DNA from: Meandrina meandrites
Lineage: Eukaryota; Cnidaria; Anthozoa; Scleractinia; Meandrinidae
Reading direction: 5' to 3'
Length of the DNA: 64,000 nucleotides
NCBI GenBank assembly: GCA_963693305.1
Contig: OY855915.1
Location: 1,718,001-1,782,000, forward strand
Shown here: positions 11,280 through 22,797 of the stretch, piece by piece
How positions within the stretch are numbered: position 1 is the first letter of the stretch
Layout: each line of letters opens with the position of its first letter
The notes under the pieces: model-generated
What the model saw: only the letters and a program-made list of their open reading frames with translations
What the model was told of the DNA's origin: nothing
Databases searched by the model: none
Position numbers and translations under genes: made by a program

Positions 11280-11722
11280 CCCGGGGGGGGGGGCACTCCC
11301 TTATAAGGGCTTAACGGGGACGTGCGGCCCGACAGGGTATGGTTTTCAGGATTTTTGTCTTGAACGGGGTATCTATTTCGCCCCTTTTTGTCTTAAACGG
11401 GGTATCTTTACATGGACCAACGCCTTAAACAGGATAAGCAAATAATTATATGTTTATTTTATAGGAACTTAGCCACAAGCTGAATTTTTACAAGTTCTTC
11501 CTTAGTGTTGACTTCCATTGACTTCGGTATTGATACCAAGCTTAATTCCCGATTGGTTATGCTACAACAAATGTCTTAGACAGGGTATCAAAAATTGGCA
11601 TTCTGTCTTAAACAGGGTAGGAAAATCAGAGATTCGTGTCTTAAACAGGGTCAGGGTTTGGGCGGCCGGGCCGCACCTCCCTACCCGAGATTCTGTCAAG
11701 TACCCCCCCCCCCCCCCCCGGG
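11280..11722. mobile_element. G/C-run-bounded repeat inserted in HECT exon 8
   Basis: The insert starts with a G run (11283-11292) and ends with a C run (11703-11719). It is flanked by ACAGGTGG at 11272-11279 and 11723-11730, an 8-bp target-site duplication. Inside are repeated short units of the type cttaaacggggtatc. Removing it restores the HECT frame to a stop at 11167-11169. An 8-bp duplication fits hAT- or P-like non-autonomous elements, but no transposase is present. Confidence 0.8.
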
Positions 11723-14096
11723 ACAGGTGGAAACGGTGGGGAAGCAAATCCGGTGGTCATTGCTGCAATGAATAAACTTTACGGTTATGCCAAAACTGTT
11801 CTTCTCTGCAGGCAAAACAGGCTTTGTGGTTTTTCCTGTAAGAAAATGAAAAATATCTCTGACGCTTCCAATGCTGTTGGTAGACTGACTCACATCTGTG
11901 CAACAAGATAAAAAATTCAAAAGCTATTAGTACAGTACCAGTTTATAACAGATCAGTACCGGTTTTAATCGGCTGACACATGATACTCACAGCTGTCTTC
12001 TGTTTCTTCAACATATCTATTGAAGAAAGCCATCACAGTTGTTTCCTGTAGCCTCCTTGTGGAACCTGACTCCGAGTATTCGGCTGTTAAGGAGTTCATC
12101 AAATATTCAGATGTCACCTGTATAAAAACCACACCGTTGAGTCAGTCCATTAACTTGGGGGATTCGGATGAGAAATCAATAAGCATGAACTGTTATATAG
12201 TAATTAATTTTAACACAACCGGTAAATATACATCATGAACCATTAAAACAAAATATTTGCAGATGTATCAAGAAACTGAAATGCTTGCCTCTTATGACAA
12301 AATTTTCACATCTTAGAGAGAAACATACACAGCAGGAATGATGGAAGAAAGGGATCAAGCCATGGATGTAGGAAAAGTTTACAAAGATACTAAACAATAA
12401 GGCACATTATCGAGAAAACTCTTACATTATAGTCCTCTCCTGGTACAAAGAGTTTTTCCATAAGTGATGGGTATTCCTCCATCATGGCCAGGCACCCATG
12501 TAGCTTAAGCCCCTCCCTCATCTGGTCTAATTCAGCTTTGACCCTCATTATCGTGTTTTGAAGTGTAATAACCCTGAAAACAGAAAATGCCGATCCCTAC
12601 ATGTAGATATTTCTTTAATACTGATCCCATAACCAAACACAAACAAAATGTTCTACAATTGTATTGATTAATCCATGCAAAAATTTATGTGTTTTTATGG
12701 AAAACTGGGACAATCGTAAAATTTAACCACAGTGAATAATAGCTGACAAAGGACACAAAACAACAGCTCTAAAAAAAGACAACAATAAAACACATTGGGA
12801 TACTGTACTGGTCTGTACCTTACAATAGTGTCTTTTTTCTCTATGGAAATTGTGGCTGTAAAGCCAGTGTTCATTAACACTTCCACTTCCTTTCATCTTG
12901 GAAAATGGCTTGCAGTTCTTCTCCACTGTTCACTTCTTTTATCTGGTGACATATCATTTTCAGAATTGGTTTAATATTTAAGTCTTAAGTTTGTTAAGTT
13001 CTTATACATGTATCTTTTGCATACTATTGTATACTGATTATCTTATTCAGCAATTTCTTAGCATTAAAATGGCTGCTTTTGGCATGTGTTGGTGTGAGTT
13101 TGAGAAAAAAAAGGTTAAGTACTGCCAACATCTTTTGCATGCAGCAGATATTTAGCATGAATTCTGAAAGTCTTTCTTGGAGTTTGTTTTGTTAGATCAT
13201 AAGGCTATATAAAGTTATATAACAATAACTGTTGCTATCCCTATTCAAATGAACAATGGAAACCAATTCTACCCATACAAATGTCATTACCCTTTTCACT
13301 AAAGTCCTGATGTCTGGATTAACAATGTCATCATCTATCAGTGATATGGCTGTGACATCAGGAGTACGCAGATAGTGGTATACCCAGTTGGCTAAAAAGG
13401 CAGGTGGTGGACCCTCCTGGAGAATTGACATTAACATAACTTGCCCAACAACTTTGATGGAGCCTTTCTCCACAGCCTCAACATGGGGTCCAGGTGAGAG
13501 ACCATTAAGTTCAGTGCCCTCGAATAGGTTGGTCTGAATTGCAGTCATAAATGCTGCAGAAAAAATGTTAAAAAGATCTGAGAGGAACAGATTTGTAATC
13601 ATAGGAGTTGTATGCTAATAACATGAACATATCTACAATACACACAGATATGCTTGTGTGATATTTTATGGGGGAAGTAATATAATTTTTACTGTCCTAT
13701 TTGTATCTTTACAATAACTGAGTTGTAGCCATTCATAAGGAGCCTTCCCAGATGTCACACTGACTAGAAAACAACCTCCACTGGCCTGTCAATGCCAATG
13801 CCAATTATGATAATTTGCAATTATCACTACAATAATGCTGTTGATCTTACCAGATAGAAACTCCTTTCGGAGCCCTCCAGTGTCTATCCCTGACTCTCCA
13901 AAGAACTGCACTTTCAAGAGGCCCAACAAACTTTTTTTCCATTGTAGCTGCCTGATACCATCCAGGAAAAGATCCTGCCTGCTTACTCTAACTTCAATTT
14001 GCTCATGCTGTTTTACTCTCATGTATAGCATGCTTAAGATATCATCAAGGCTGAGGAAGAAATAATTGCTCAAATTATTATTCTGATATAAAATTG

Positions 14097-14226
14097 CCAA
14101 TTTCCTCTATGGCACGCACCTGCAGGGAATCACGGTAGTTGTATTCTTCGTCGCTAAGTCTCGCTCAAGGTTTGATGAATACCACTACCATGATTCCCTG
14201 TAGGTGCGTGCCATAGAGGGAATTGG
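14097..14226. repeat. Palindromic hairpin MITE in HECT intron 2
   Basis: The sequence from atttcctctatggcacgcac returns as gtgcgtgccatagagggaat, giving a hairpin of about 130 bp with a short loop. It lies in intron 2 of the HECT gene, between exons 14637 and 14050. Confidence 0.75.
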
Positions 14227-14394
14227 GCATTAAGCTGAGTAAAAATAATTTTTATCTTCATATAAAGGAGGTTGGCATGTAACAAACAAACAAAAAATAA
14301 ATGACATAAATATATCAATATTGTTCATAAATGGAACAATGCATAGTTCCATAAATTTTCCATACCTCCCCACAGAAGGGAGTTTTCCTAAGCA

Positions 14395-14416
14395 CCCCCC
14401 CCCCCCCCCCCCCCCG
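14395..14416. repeat. Poly-C run
   Basis: About 21 C in a row, in HECT intron 2. It may be the end of another G/C-run repeat; no matching G run is seen nearby. Confidence 0.5.
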
Positions 14417-15993
14417 CTAACCCCTATGGAAATTACAACTAAGCTTCATACATTTCCTTGAAGTTTTTGGCATTTCTGACCCCGCCCACTCCAAGAAATC
14501 CCCAATCCCATCTATGGAAGAGTATGGACATTTCTCTGGTACCATGCAAACAAATGTCAAACCTTCAATATTTTGGTTCCCACATGTGAGGTGGTATCTC
14601 AACTCCCCTCCCTTTCTCTGGGTTTGGATTACATACCTACAAATGCCATCAATTGGTTCACTGCTCGATTCAGCTGCTAAAAGTTTTTCAGCAGCTTCAT
14701 TCCTTGAGCTGGTATTTTCAAGGGCTTGGGCAATTTCCTCCTCAGAATTACTGGGGAAGGTTTCTTTTAAAGCTTCTATATCACTTGTGTCTGTAATCAA
14801 ATGAAATCAGCATAATCATAATCATGATTTATGTAGCACTGTCACATAGAGCCAGCTGCATGTTTGACCACTTCAGTACAGAATTGACCATTATTTTTAA
14901 GAGGGGGAGGAAAGAAAATCCTTAAAAACTAGTTTTTACAAAAGCAAAAAAGCTCAAATAAATTGTTTGCAGAAATGAAAATACGTGATAAAATATACTG
15001 ATAAAAGTTTAGCACAGCAACATCAGGGCCAGAAGCATATCACCTGATATGCTTCTACCTGGGCATGTTAAATATATCAGAGTTCCTCCAGCTAGTCCCG
15101 GGAGCTAGTCTTATAGCAAAAATTAAAAAAAATGAGAGTTGCTTACCAGTTCTTTGATCTGAGGTACCACACTCACTGGCATCCCAGGGGCACCTATCCA
15201 ATGCCCCCTTATCGTCATTCCCATCATCTGAGCTCCCAGTGACTTCTCTTTTCGCCTCTCGTTTCGGACAAGCCCCAGATAAAAATTCGCACAAATGAGA
15301 TTCTTTGTTGACAGGCTTGGCAGTGGCTTCGTTGTCGCTTTCTTCCGACATGTCGATGAAGTCGTCGACAGGGATTAGGTAGAATGTTAGACGCTTAAAT
15401 TCCTTGCCGATTGCCTGCTTGTATGCGGCCAGTTGAAATTTGTCGTCGGTCCCAGGAATGTTTACTACTTCACGGAAGTCGGGATAGAGTAATGAGTACT
15501 GCAGCGTCTCGTCAAATGACTGGTCAAAGCTGGAATGCTTTGCTTTAGCCTTTCGCAATATCTCATCTTTATCAGCCAAGGAGTTGACTGTAATAACTTG
15601 GGTCTTTCCACGACGCAGTTTGATAACCCCATCTGTCTGCGCTGCTCAGCCCACTTTAATTTCCACATTCGTCGATTTCTGTGTTTTCTTGCCTTTGGAT
15701 TGGCCTGAATTACCCCCTCTCATCTTCTTCCTGGGGGGCTTGAAACCACTCTGGGGATCAGCTTCGCGCTTTTCATAGAACTCTTCGAATGGAAGAGTAC
15801 GTTCAGAGTTCTGAGAGCTAACCAAACTGGTAGAGGAACTTGTTCCTTCGGCGATCTCGAGCTGTGGTCGAGAAGACTCAAGCATTCTGGACACCTCCTC
15901 GCGGACTGCTGCACGAATTTCGTCTCGATAATTAGACGCCATCTTGAATGTAACCCCAAGGAAAAAGCGCGCGAACTTCAGCATCCTACTCGG

Positions 15994-16246
15994 TTTCAGG
16001 CCTTCACGTGCAAATGCGCACGCATAGATTTTATTCCTTTCATTTGCGGCGTGCTTGCAGTGAGCTTGAGTTTTGCTTTCATTTGCAGTGTGTGGTTAAC
16101 TTTTTTATTCGGTGAGTAGCGTTTCACTTTATTGTGTAGGAGTGCATTTAATTTTATTCGTAGAGTATTTGATTTAGTTTGCAGTGGTACATTTTTGTAA
16201 TTTGTTTTTTTTAGGTTTGTAGCGCTGTCCCTAATGGGCCACCGTA
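15994..16246. repeat. Right TIR of integrase/HECT transposon
   Basis: Inverted copy of 9201-9455. The HECT start codon (15942) lies about 50 bp inside it, so it probably carries that gene's promoter. CGGTTA follows at 16247-16252. Confidence 0.85.
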
Positions 16247-16299
16247 CGGTTAAGCGTTGCGTGACGACACTAGGAACGGCTACGAAGGTGACTGTTTTG

Positions 16300-16480
16300 G
16301 TTTAGAATAAACAATATCCGCGACAATCGGCAGGTATCGAAAGATTGAAGATTTCCCGAAACCGGTAGCCGGAGATTAGCAAAAACATCGTTGCCCCCCA
16401 AAAAACTTTCATAGATTCCCTTTCAAATAGTTCGAAGTGCTTTTCACCGCTTAAAACGTTAATTTCCACGATCGCCGCAC
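16300..16480. repeat. Right arm of an older inverted repeat
   Basis: Inverted match to 8833-8995 (cgaagtgcttttcaccgc, aatatccgcgaca). It lies outside the 7-kb transposon. Confidence 0.6.
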
Positions 16481-16490
16481 AACTGTTGAA

Positions 16491-17610
16491 TGAAATTACC
16501 CCACGAAATTCCCCAAATAATGAATGGTTGTTTAGATATCATATGGAATTACCTAAACACCAGTAATTTGATCAATGTAAATTCCTGTACACAAGAGAGG
16601 TGACTGGAGAGAGTATACTGTATCAATTCACACTCTCTTTGCACCAAATACATTATGGCAGAATACATGAACTGTCATCCCCTAAAGCTTGTGAATTCTG
16701 ATTCACAATTAACTAAATTGCAGAGTTACTGTAATATTGTGTATTGATTTTCTTGAATAAAAGTCATTTTAAAAGCATATTAAAATAAAAGACGATGCGC
16801 GGATCGTTAAAAGGGATCGTATGTTTTCAAACACGAATAGAAAAATACATAGAAGAAAACAACTTGCCCCCAAAGTTATCCAGATATACACGCAATCGAA
16901 AAATTCCACCAAAAAGTCGTTCTACGTGCCATTGAGTTCACCACAAAATCAGACTTGAAAGCGAAGTTTGTGTAATCGCTTCGATAATCGCTAGCTGACA
17001 GAAAATTATCAGTGTCATGCGACAAAGGTCAACGCAGCCGATTTCAAAATAAATTTTATGCGACAGGAGTCAATGGGTTAATCAGCAGTTCACATAAAAT
17101 ATGTCTTTCATATATTCACTATGTTGTTCCAGGAATTATCCACACCTTTCCCACAATGATTCTTATAATTATATTGTACAAATTTATGTAAACAGAGTGC
17201 CTCTATTGAACTTGTGCCTTAACAATTGCTTTATTTTTCCAATCCTGCAAATTCATAGATCTGTACTACCAAAACAACCAATGTTTTGTTCTTTAAGCAT
17301 GTGAAGAGAAATACACATCATTTAACAATAATGAGTGCCTATTGGATATGAGATGGTAGATAGCCTACAAGGTATGTAGCCCCGAGTTGGCTATGACTAT
17401 GTCATACCCAGCTAGAGTGTGTTGCAATGTTTTAGCTTCTTGGGTGGTTGTTTTCACGGCTATCATACTTGTGGCCCATTTTTAACAATCTACATTAATG
17501 TTTGCACACGCTCATTGGACAGCACATGGTACAAAATCAGATGATGAATATCAGACAATTATACACTGTTCAATTTGATATCTGTTGCCTGATTTTATTT
17601 AACAAATAAA
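16491..17610. other. Intergenic, repeat fragments only
   Basis: No gene is seen. The segment 16957-17064 repeats 7021-7115 in the same orientation (gaaagcgaagtttgtgtaat ... aattttatgcgac) with small differences. The short ORF at 17101-17304 has no recognisable features. Confidence 0.4.
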
Positions 17611-17772
17611 GAAGCCTAAGCCATGTTTTATACTGTCATAAAACACGACGGGCATTTGAGAACACGAGGAAATGTAGAAAACATGAGCCGCAGGCGAATG
17701 TTTTCTACATTTCTCGAGTGTTCTCAAATGTCCGGAGTGTTTTATGACAGTATAAAACATGGCTTAGGCTTC
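17611..17772. repeat. 162-bp palindromic hairpin MITE
   Basis: The left arm from gaagcctaagccatgtttta is matched by the right arm ending taaaacatggcttaggcttc. The arms also share tgtagaaaacat and tgagaacac. The hairpin is almost complete with a short loop. Similar taaaacatag motifs at 18460-18495 suggest it is one end of a longer element. Confidence 0.8.
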
Positions 17773-19597
17773 TTTCTTTGCTTTATGATATAGATTTTAG
17801 ACGCCGCGAGTGGAAAGTTAAATTAAAATACTTGTAAATGTACAACGAGCGATTGAACGAAGATGAAAAGCAGCAAATAGTTTACCGGAAGACCAGAAAA
17901 CTGACACAATTTCATTCATTGTTCGACGTAAGTTTGTTACCTTTCAATCTTTATCTTGTCCTTTTGAACTTCAATAAACTTCACCGACTCTGAGTGCAAT
18001 TTCGTTTCAGCAGTAGTCTAGATGACAGCCGTGGAGCCGTAAACAAGTACAATATGTAAACACTTGCTTCGCTTGTCTTGCACAAGGCGTATAATTTCCA
18101 GAAAAGCTATTGCTTCGGATCTTCCCGTAAACCTTAATTGTTGTCGCAATTTTCCAGCATGAATAGACGATTTAAGAGGAGATTGTCGAGGAAAATCTTC
18201 GAAAGAAAACTCTCTCGCTCGCTGTCGTTGCGTGTATCATTAAACTCAAGGAGTGAACATCACGCCACAAATTTTCCCGCCTCTTCATACTATCACTTCG
18301 TTTACATCAAAATGAAATGTCCAGTGGATTTATACTTCAGTAAAAAGCAATTTAATAAAAACAAATATTCCATTCGCCCCTGTTGGATTCGAGTGGTTAT
18401 AGCCAACGAGGCGCGAAGCACTCGAAGAAAGCTGACGAAAAACAATAAAACATGATTTTTCTATGTTTTATACTCTGATAAAACATAGGTTTTTAGCCAA
18501 TCAGAGCGCGCGCAGACTCCTATCTATATTATAAAGGCAAGTATAACAATCAAAGAAAGACACCTTTTCAGGTCTAGGGTTATAAAAGAAATAAACCCCT
18601 TACTGGTCACTCTAAACCAGAAGACAACACTCTTGGCTAAAAAATTGTCCTCAAAACTTTGCTTGTCACTCAGCTGTTCATTTTTTTAAACAAGTGCACC
18701 TTGTTCTTTAATAACCCATGGGCCGAAACAAGTAAAATCAAAGAATTGTACAATCGGAGAATGATTTTAGAATGCTCTTTGAGTGAAAATTGAAAAATCG
18801 GAAAATGCAGTCGTAAAAATCATGACATTGGAATCGTTGCACAATCGCAGAATGATTTTAGAACCGGTCAGTGTAAAATGCAGACTGCAGACTGCAAACT
18901 GCAGAGCAGGGGTAAAATGCAGACTGAGAGTAAAATAAAAGAAAACAAGAATTACAAGTGTAGTCTAGTTAGCTGATAGTCTCAGCGTTGCGTGACAAGC
19001 CAAACAATGACTGTGAAGGAGAGGCATGCAGGTTATAATTAACCAAGACGACCTGCAACTTGATCATGAGGAAAGACATGTAGATCTGAGCTAGCTGCAG
19101 ACATGTCGCAGTCACAGCAATGCACAAAGGCTCTCGAAATCTGCAGGCTTAGAGCGCGCGAAGAAACTACCATCCAGTTACAACCTGCAGCCTAAACACT
19201 TCATCGAGCCATTGAATCATTTGACAATGTATTTAATATATTCTAAAACGTACGTTACTCTTACCTGAACGAGAAGAAAATCCTTTGAACTGCAGCAACA
19301 ACGTCCTTGGCGTCCTTGGTACGGTGTAGCACAAATACTGGAACTCAGTTTCCTCGCGGTAACAGAAAGAATAGAGACCAAGAAGGCTGGACTGGACTCC
19401 CGACGAAGCGACTGCAAATCTGGCCGGATCGAAACTTGGCAAACAAGACGTTACCAAGTCGAATAGAAACAATTTGCAGGGTCACGTGGTTTTAAAGTAT
19501 TTAAGGAGGCTCGATGTAGCATTTTTTAGCCCTAAAGTAGTTGCTTTGAAAATGAAAATTATCTAGAAAGCTAATCTTCGATTTTTGTCTGTTCAGC
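17773..19597. other. Intergenic, no supported gene
   Basis: No coding region is convincing. The ORF at 18138-18455 is basic and low in structure and lies beside the hairpin element. On the minus strand near 19500-19265 there is a possible 5' exon ending at a good donor (ttcag/gtaagagt), but nothing downstream supports it. Short direct repeats (agaatgattttagaa) occur at 18757-18860. Confidence 0.35.
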
Positions 19598-20615
19598 TGG
19601 CGTGCGTTTCTCAAAAGTCCCGAAAACTTCTCGTACCCGAAAAGTTTTCGGGGTAGTTTTCGGGCGCGTTTCTCGGGTTCCGGAAAACGTTTCTCAAAGC
19701 GCCCGATTTTCTTCCGAGATTTTCGGAGATGTTTTCGGGAAATGTAACGCAAGGAATAGCGCGAGCTTCAATTTTCCAGCCTTTGATTGGTTCAAAAATA
19801 TGCAATTGACACCGTTGCACTGAGTTAGGTTCGTCACGTACACTTCAAATTCAAAGCTTTTTCGATGAGACGCCCGCAAAGTTTTATCTCTAGCGATTTG
19901 TACAGTTCCAGCAACGTTTAGTTTTTAACACTGATTTACCTCTATGGGTTACTGAATGTAAAGACAGCCTGATGTAATAATGTTCTTAAAGCGTTTTTTT
20001 GTGTTTTATTCCCGGCTTGTAATTTACGAAGCGCGAGCTAATAAACTTTCGTAATCTTGTTTTTGAATCTGAGCCTTGAAATTTGGTCAAGTAAAGTTAA
20101 GTTTGGTTGAATTCTTGGCTATCATTGTCGCTCAGGACTTCGGCGAACTTGTTATTCATATGCTGAATAGATTTTGGCAGTTTCTGTAAACAATTTCAGC
20201 TGGAAAAAGCGGACTATTAAGTATCTTTGTAAATCGCTCTGCGTTCTCTTCGCGAAGTGAAAATTCTTGGCGCGCCCGAGTTTGTTTTGAAATTTGTCAA
20301 TTAAACTACCGAATTATGCCAGATCTCTTTCTCCCTCACATCCTATACTGACGTCCTTTTCATTTAAGGCGTTCGCTGTCTTTATTTCCAAAAAAAGGTA
20401 CTCAGAGGATGTAATTTTATGGCGATAAAATTAGTCCCGAGAAAGGTTTTCGGGAGCTCAAGAGCTCCCGTTAAGTTTACGGGAAAAAATGACGTGATTT
20501 TCTCGGGTCCGAACTTCTCGTGCGCTTTGAGAAACACCCGAAAGCTGTTTCGGGGCCCTTACGGGGCCGTTTTCGGGCCCGAGAAGTTTTCGGGTCTTTT
20601 GAGAAACGCACGCCA
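19598..20615. mobile_element. 1-kb non-autonomous TIR element
   Basis: It starts TGGCGTGCGTTTCTCAAAAG and ends with a near-perfect inverse (cttttgagaaacgcacgcca). Both ends are rich in cgaaaacttctcg-like words: gttttcggg recurs many times in the outer 150 bp of each end, so the TIRs have sub-repeats. The middle is AT-rich and has no convincing ORF. No clear target-site duplication was found. Confidence 0.7.
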
Positions 20616-20619
20616 GGCC

Positions 20620-20700
20620 CCATTCTCGTCCCCATAGCCCTTTTCGCTTCTCTTAGCCGGCAGGGCCTTGGCGCGAGAAACGAAGGGATCTGAGGACATG
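20620..20700. repeat. Short palindromic MITE
   Basis: The words cattctcgtcccc, cttttcgcttctcttagccg and ggcgcgagaaacgaagg form a compact unit. The same unit occurs inverted at 21990-22075. The pair flanks the LINE fragment, either as two insertions or as the ends of one larger element. Confidence 0.55.
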
Positions 20701-20837
20701 GGATTTTTAAATTAATTCGAAGTTTTGTGATTGGCTGTTTGAAACAAAGAAATCTTGAGAGGAAGTAAAAAGAAAACGTCATCACTCTCCCATGAGTATA
20801 TTGAAACATCACGACTCATACATGAGGTCCGGAAGTC

Positions 20838-21985
20838 CCAGAATCTAGGACTGGAAATCCTTGTACCAATGGTACAAGGCCAACCTTCTCCAAGCTAATC
20901 CGAACAAATACCAAATTCTAGTCATGGCACCTCAACGGGGTGACAAGAATGAAAAGGACACGTGTACCCTGACAATTGACGATCAACAAATTAGACCGAC
21001 GAGGAGCCTGAAGATACTTGGAATAAAAATGGATGACGAGCTCTCCTTCAGCGATCATGTCAGCGACATATGCAAGAAGGCCAGCCAAAAAGTGGGTGTG
21101 CTAGCAAGACTTCGTAATCTCATTTCATGCGAGACTAAGCTCCACTTATATCTAACTGCAATAATCCCAAATTTAACATACTGCCACACAGTTTGGCACT
21201 TTTGCAAAGCTTCTGACAGGCGCAAGCTTGAAAGAGTACAAGAACGCGCGCTAAGAATCATCTTCAACTCCAAGACAGACACCTACGATGCTCTTCTTAG
21301 CCGTGCAAAGCTACCCTCCCTTCATAACAGACGTCTTCAGGATATCGCGATCCTAATGTTCAAAGTGAAAAACGGCCTTGTACCTGACTACATAATGGAA
21401 CTTTTTAGAAATTCGAACAAGGGCTATTCTCTTAATTAGAAACGCTGACTTCGATCTGCCTCGTTTCTCTTCAGTCCGTTATGGAAAACACTCCATTAGA
21501 TACCTTGGTCCTTACCTTTGGTCAAAACTGAGCGCAATTGACAAAAATAGACTGACCATCGGTAACTTTAGAAAGAATATTAGAAACAAAGACCTCAGTG
21601 CTCTAATCGAGGATGCGTGTTCAAACTGTCTCATATGCACTTCTTAATTCTTGAACTACTCACTTAAATATCAATTTTTATTTCTCTCTTGTAGTATATT
21701 GTATTTGTAATTTTAGAAACAGTTTTTAAACTATTTATTCTTATTTATTCATCCTAATTTTTAACATAGTATATTATCGCTTTTAATGTAGTAAATTATC
21801 GTACACTGTAAATTTTAATATATTGTAAAGTAGCCTAGTGTACCCAATTAATTCTTAATTCGTATTCTTAACTGTATATTTTAAATCTTAATATATTGTA
21901 ACGTAATAGTGTCCCCAATTAGCTTCTGTAAGCTAAATACCTACCCTGACACTTAAATAAAGTTCTTACTAAAGTTCTTACTTAC
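20838..21985 (+). mobile_element. 5'-truncated LINE (Jockey/CR1/L2-like)
   Basis: An ORF from about 20851 reads QWYKANLLQANPNKYQ, then LKILGIKMDDELSFSDHV, then YLTAIIPNLTYCHTVW and ERVQERALRIIFN. This is the typical C-terminal part of a non-LTR reverse transcriptase. A frameshift or stop near 21439 is followed in another frame by FSSVRYGKHSIRYLGPYLW and a stop at 21645-21647. The AT-rich 3' UTR ends in short repeats of aaagttcttact, typical of CR1/L2-like tails. The catalytic RT motifs are missing, so it is a dead 5'-truncated copy. Confidence 0.8.
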
Positions 21986-21989
21986 CTTT

Positions 21990-22075
21990 GTCTCCAGAGC
22001 CCTTCGTTTCTCGCGCCAAGGCCACGCCGGCTAAGAGAAGCGAAAAGGGTATGGAGACGAGAATGGCCCGAACCC
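21990..22075. repeat. Short MITE, inverted partner of 20620-20700
   Basis: It carries ccttcgtttctcgcgccaag and cggctaagagaagcgaaaag, the reverse complement of the unit at 20620-20700. Confidence 0.55.
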
Positions 22076-22797
22076 GTAGTGGGAGGCTGCGTTCACACTT
22101 GCTGCCCGAGTACGATTCTTGATGGGCACTAATACTTCGAAATACCATGAGTACTTTGTGAACTCAATAATATTCTACAGGTTTCTTAGCCACCAATGTT
22201 AGCATAACAACCAACAACTGTCGTAGTTTTTTGTTTGTAAGAGAGCTACCAAGTCTGAACTTCAGACTGTAAAAAAGCCTGATTACCTCGAAATCTAGTG
22301 TCACTTTATAACCAGTTTTATATGCTAAAGTAAAGTTGATTGACAACCTGTAGACAAAATTAAGAAAAATTTCTGTAAGAGCGTTTTAAAGACGTTCGCG
22401 CTAATAGTTTTTGCGCATTCTTGCTGCGCACGTAATTCATGTCACAACGTCACTTCACGTGCATCATACTGCGAGCGCGCGCGCTGAGAAAAAATTTTAA
22501 ACAAATATAGGGCTGGTGGCCATTGCATTAACTTGGCTTGTACTTTACTCTCTCAAATGGTCGGTGACCCCCAGTCTTTTTTGATAGGCAGCTTTTTTTG
22601 CGATTCTCGACATATTGTAAAAAAAAAAAATGAACAAAAAGTCAATGTGGGAGGTTTAAAAATTTATAATTTTTCTTCCCATCCGGCATCGAATCTTGCC
22701 CATCTTTCAACTACCAGGCGAGTGCAAATTTGATCGCTAAATGATTAGACTTTCTTAAGGAAAATTACCTTTTCAATCAATTTTCTTAATAAATCCC
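22076..22797. other. Intergenic, nothing seen
   Basis: AT-rich sequence with one A run near 22620. No ORF with protein-like composition or repeat partner was found. Confidence 0.35.

Larger units (their letters stand above)
11167..15942 (-). pseudogene. CUE-HECT E3 ubiquitin ligase-like gene, broken
   Basis: Eight exons with GT/AG borders and matching phases are visible: 15942-15147, 14790-14637, 14050-13851, 13553-13291, 12942-12819, 12573-12426, 12117-11991 and 11895-11167. Exon 1 encodes a helical N-terminus and a domain containing QYSLLYPDFREVV. Exon 2 encodes a CUE-like ubiquitin-binding fold (ALKETFPSNSEEEIAQAL). Exons 3-8 encode a HECT-type domain: FFGESGIDTGGLRKEF early, FPTVSTC with the likely catalytic Cys late. 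Three lesions break it: an in-frame TGA at 15646-15648, a one-base frameshift in exon 5, and an insertion at 11280-11722 directly after the Cys codon. Known HECT enzymes pass ubiquitin through that Cys to substrates. Related genes are often annotated as G2E3-like. It belongs to the transposon, not the host. Confidence 0.85.
9201..16246. mobile_element. 7-kb DNA transposon: DDE integrase plus HECT ligase
   Basis: The ends are terminal inverted repeats of about 250 bp (9201-9455 and 15994-16246) beginning TACGGTGGCCCATTAGGG. CGGTTA lies directly outside both ends (9195-9200 and 16247-16252), a 6-bp target-site duplication. Two genes face each other: an integrase-type transposase on plus (9492-10743) and an eight-exon CUE-HECT gene on minus (15942-11167). 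Each starts within about 60 bp of a TIR, so the TIRs probably contain the promoters. Both genes carry disabling mutations, so this copy cannot move unaided. The superfamily is uncertain; Ginger-like, Dada-like or a new group are options. Confidence 0.85.

Noticed and set aside
18138..18455. Arg-rich ORF of 105 codons
   Set aside because: It lies in repeat-derived DNA next to a hairpin element; composition is not typical of a real protein.
19233..19472. Possible first exon with a good donor on the minus strand
   Set aside because: No following exon could be found on the minus strand before the LINE and MITE region ends; kept only as a remark in the intergenic note.
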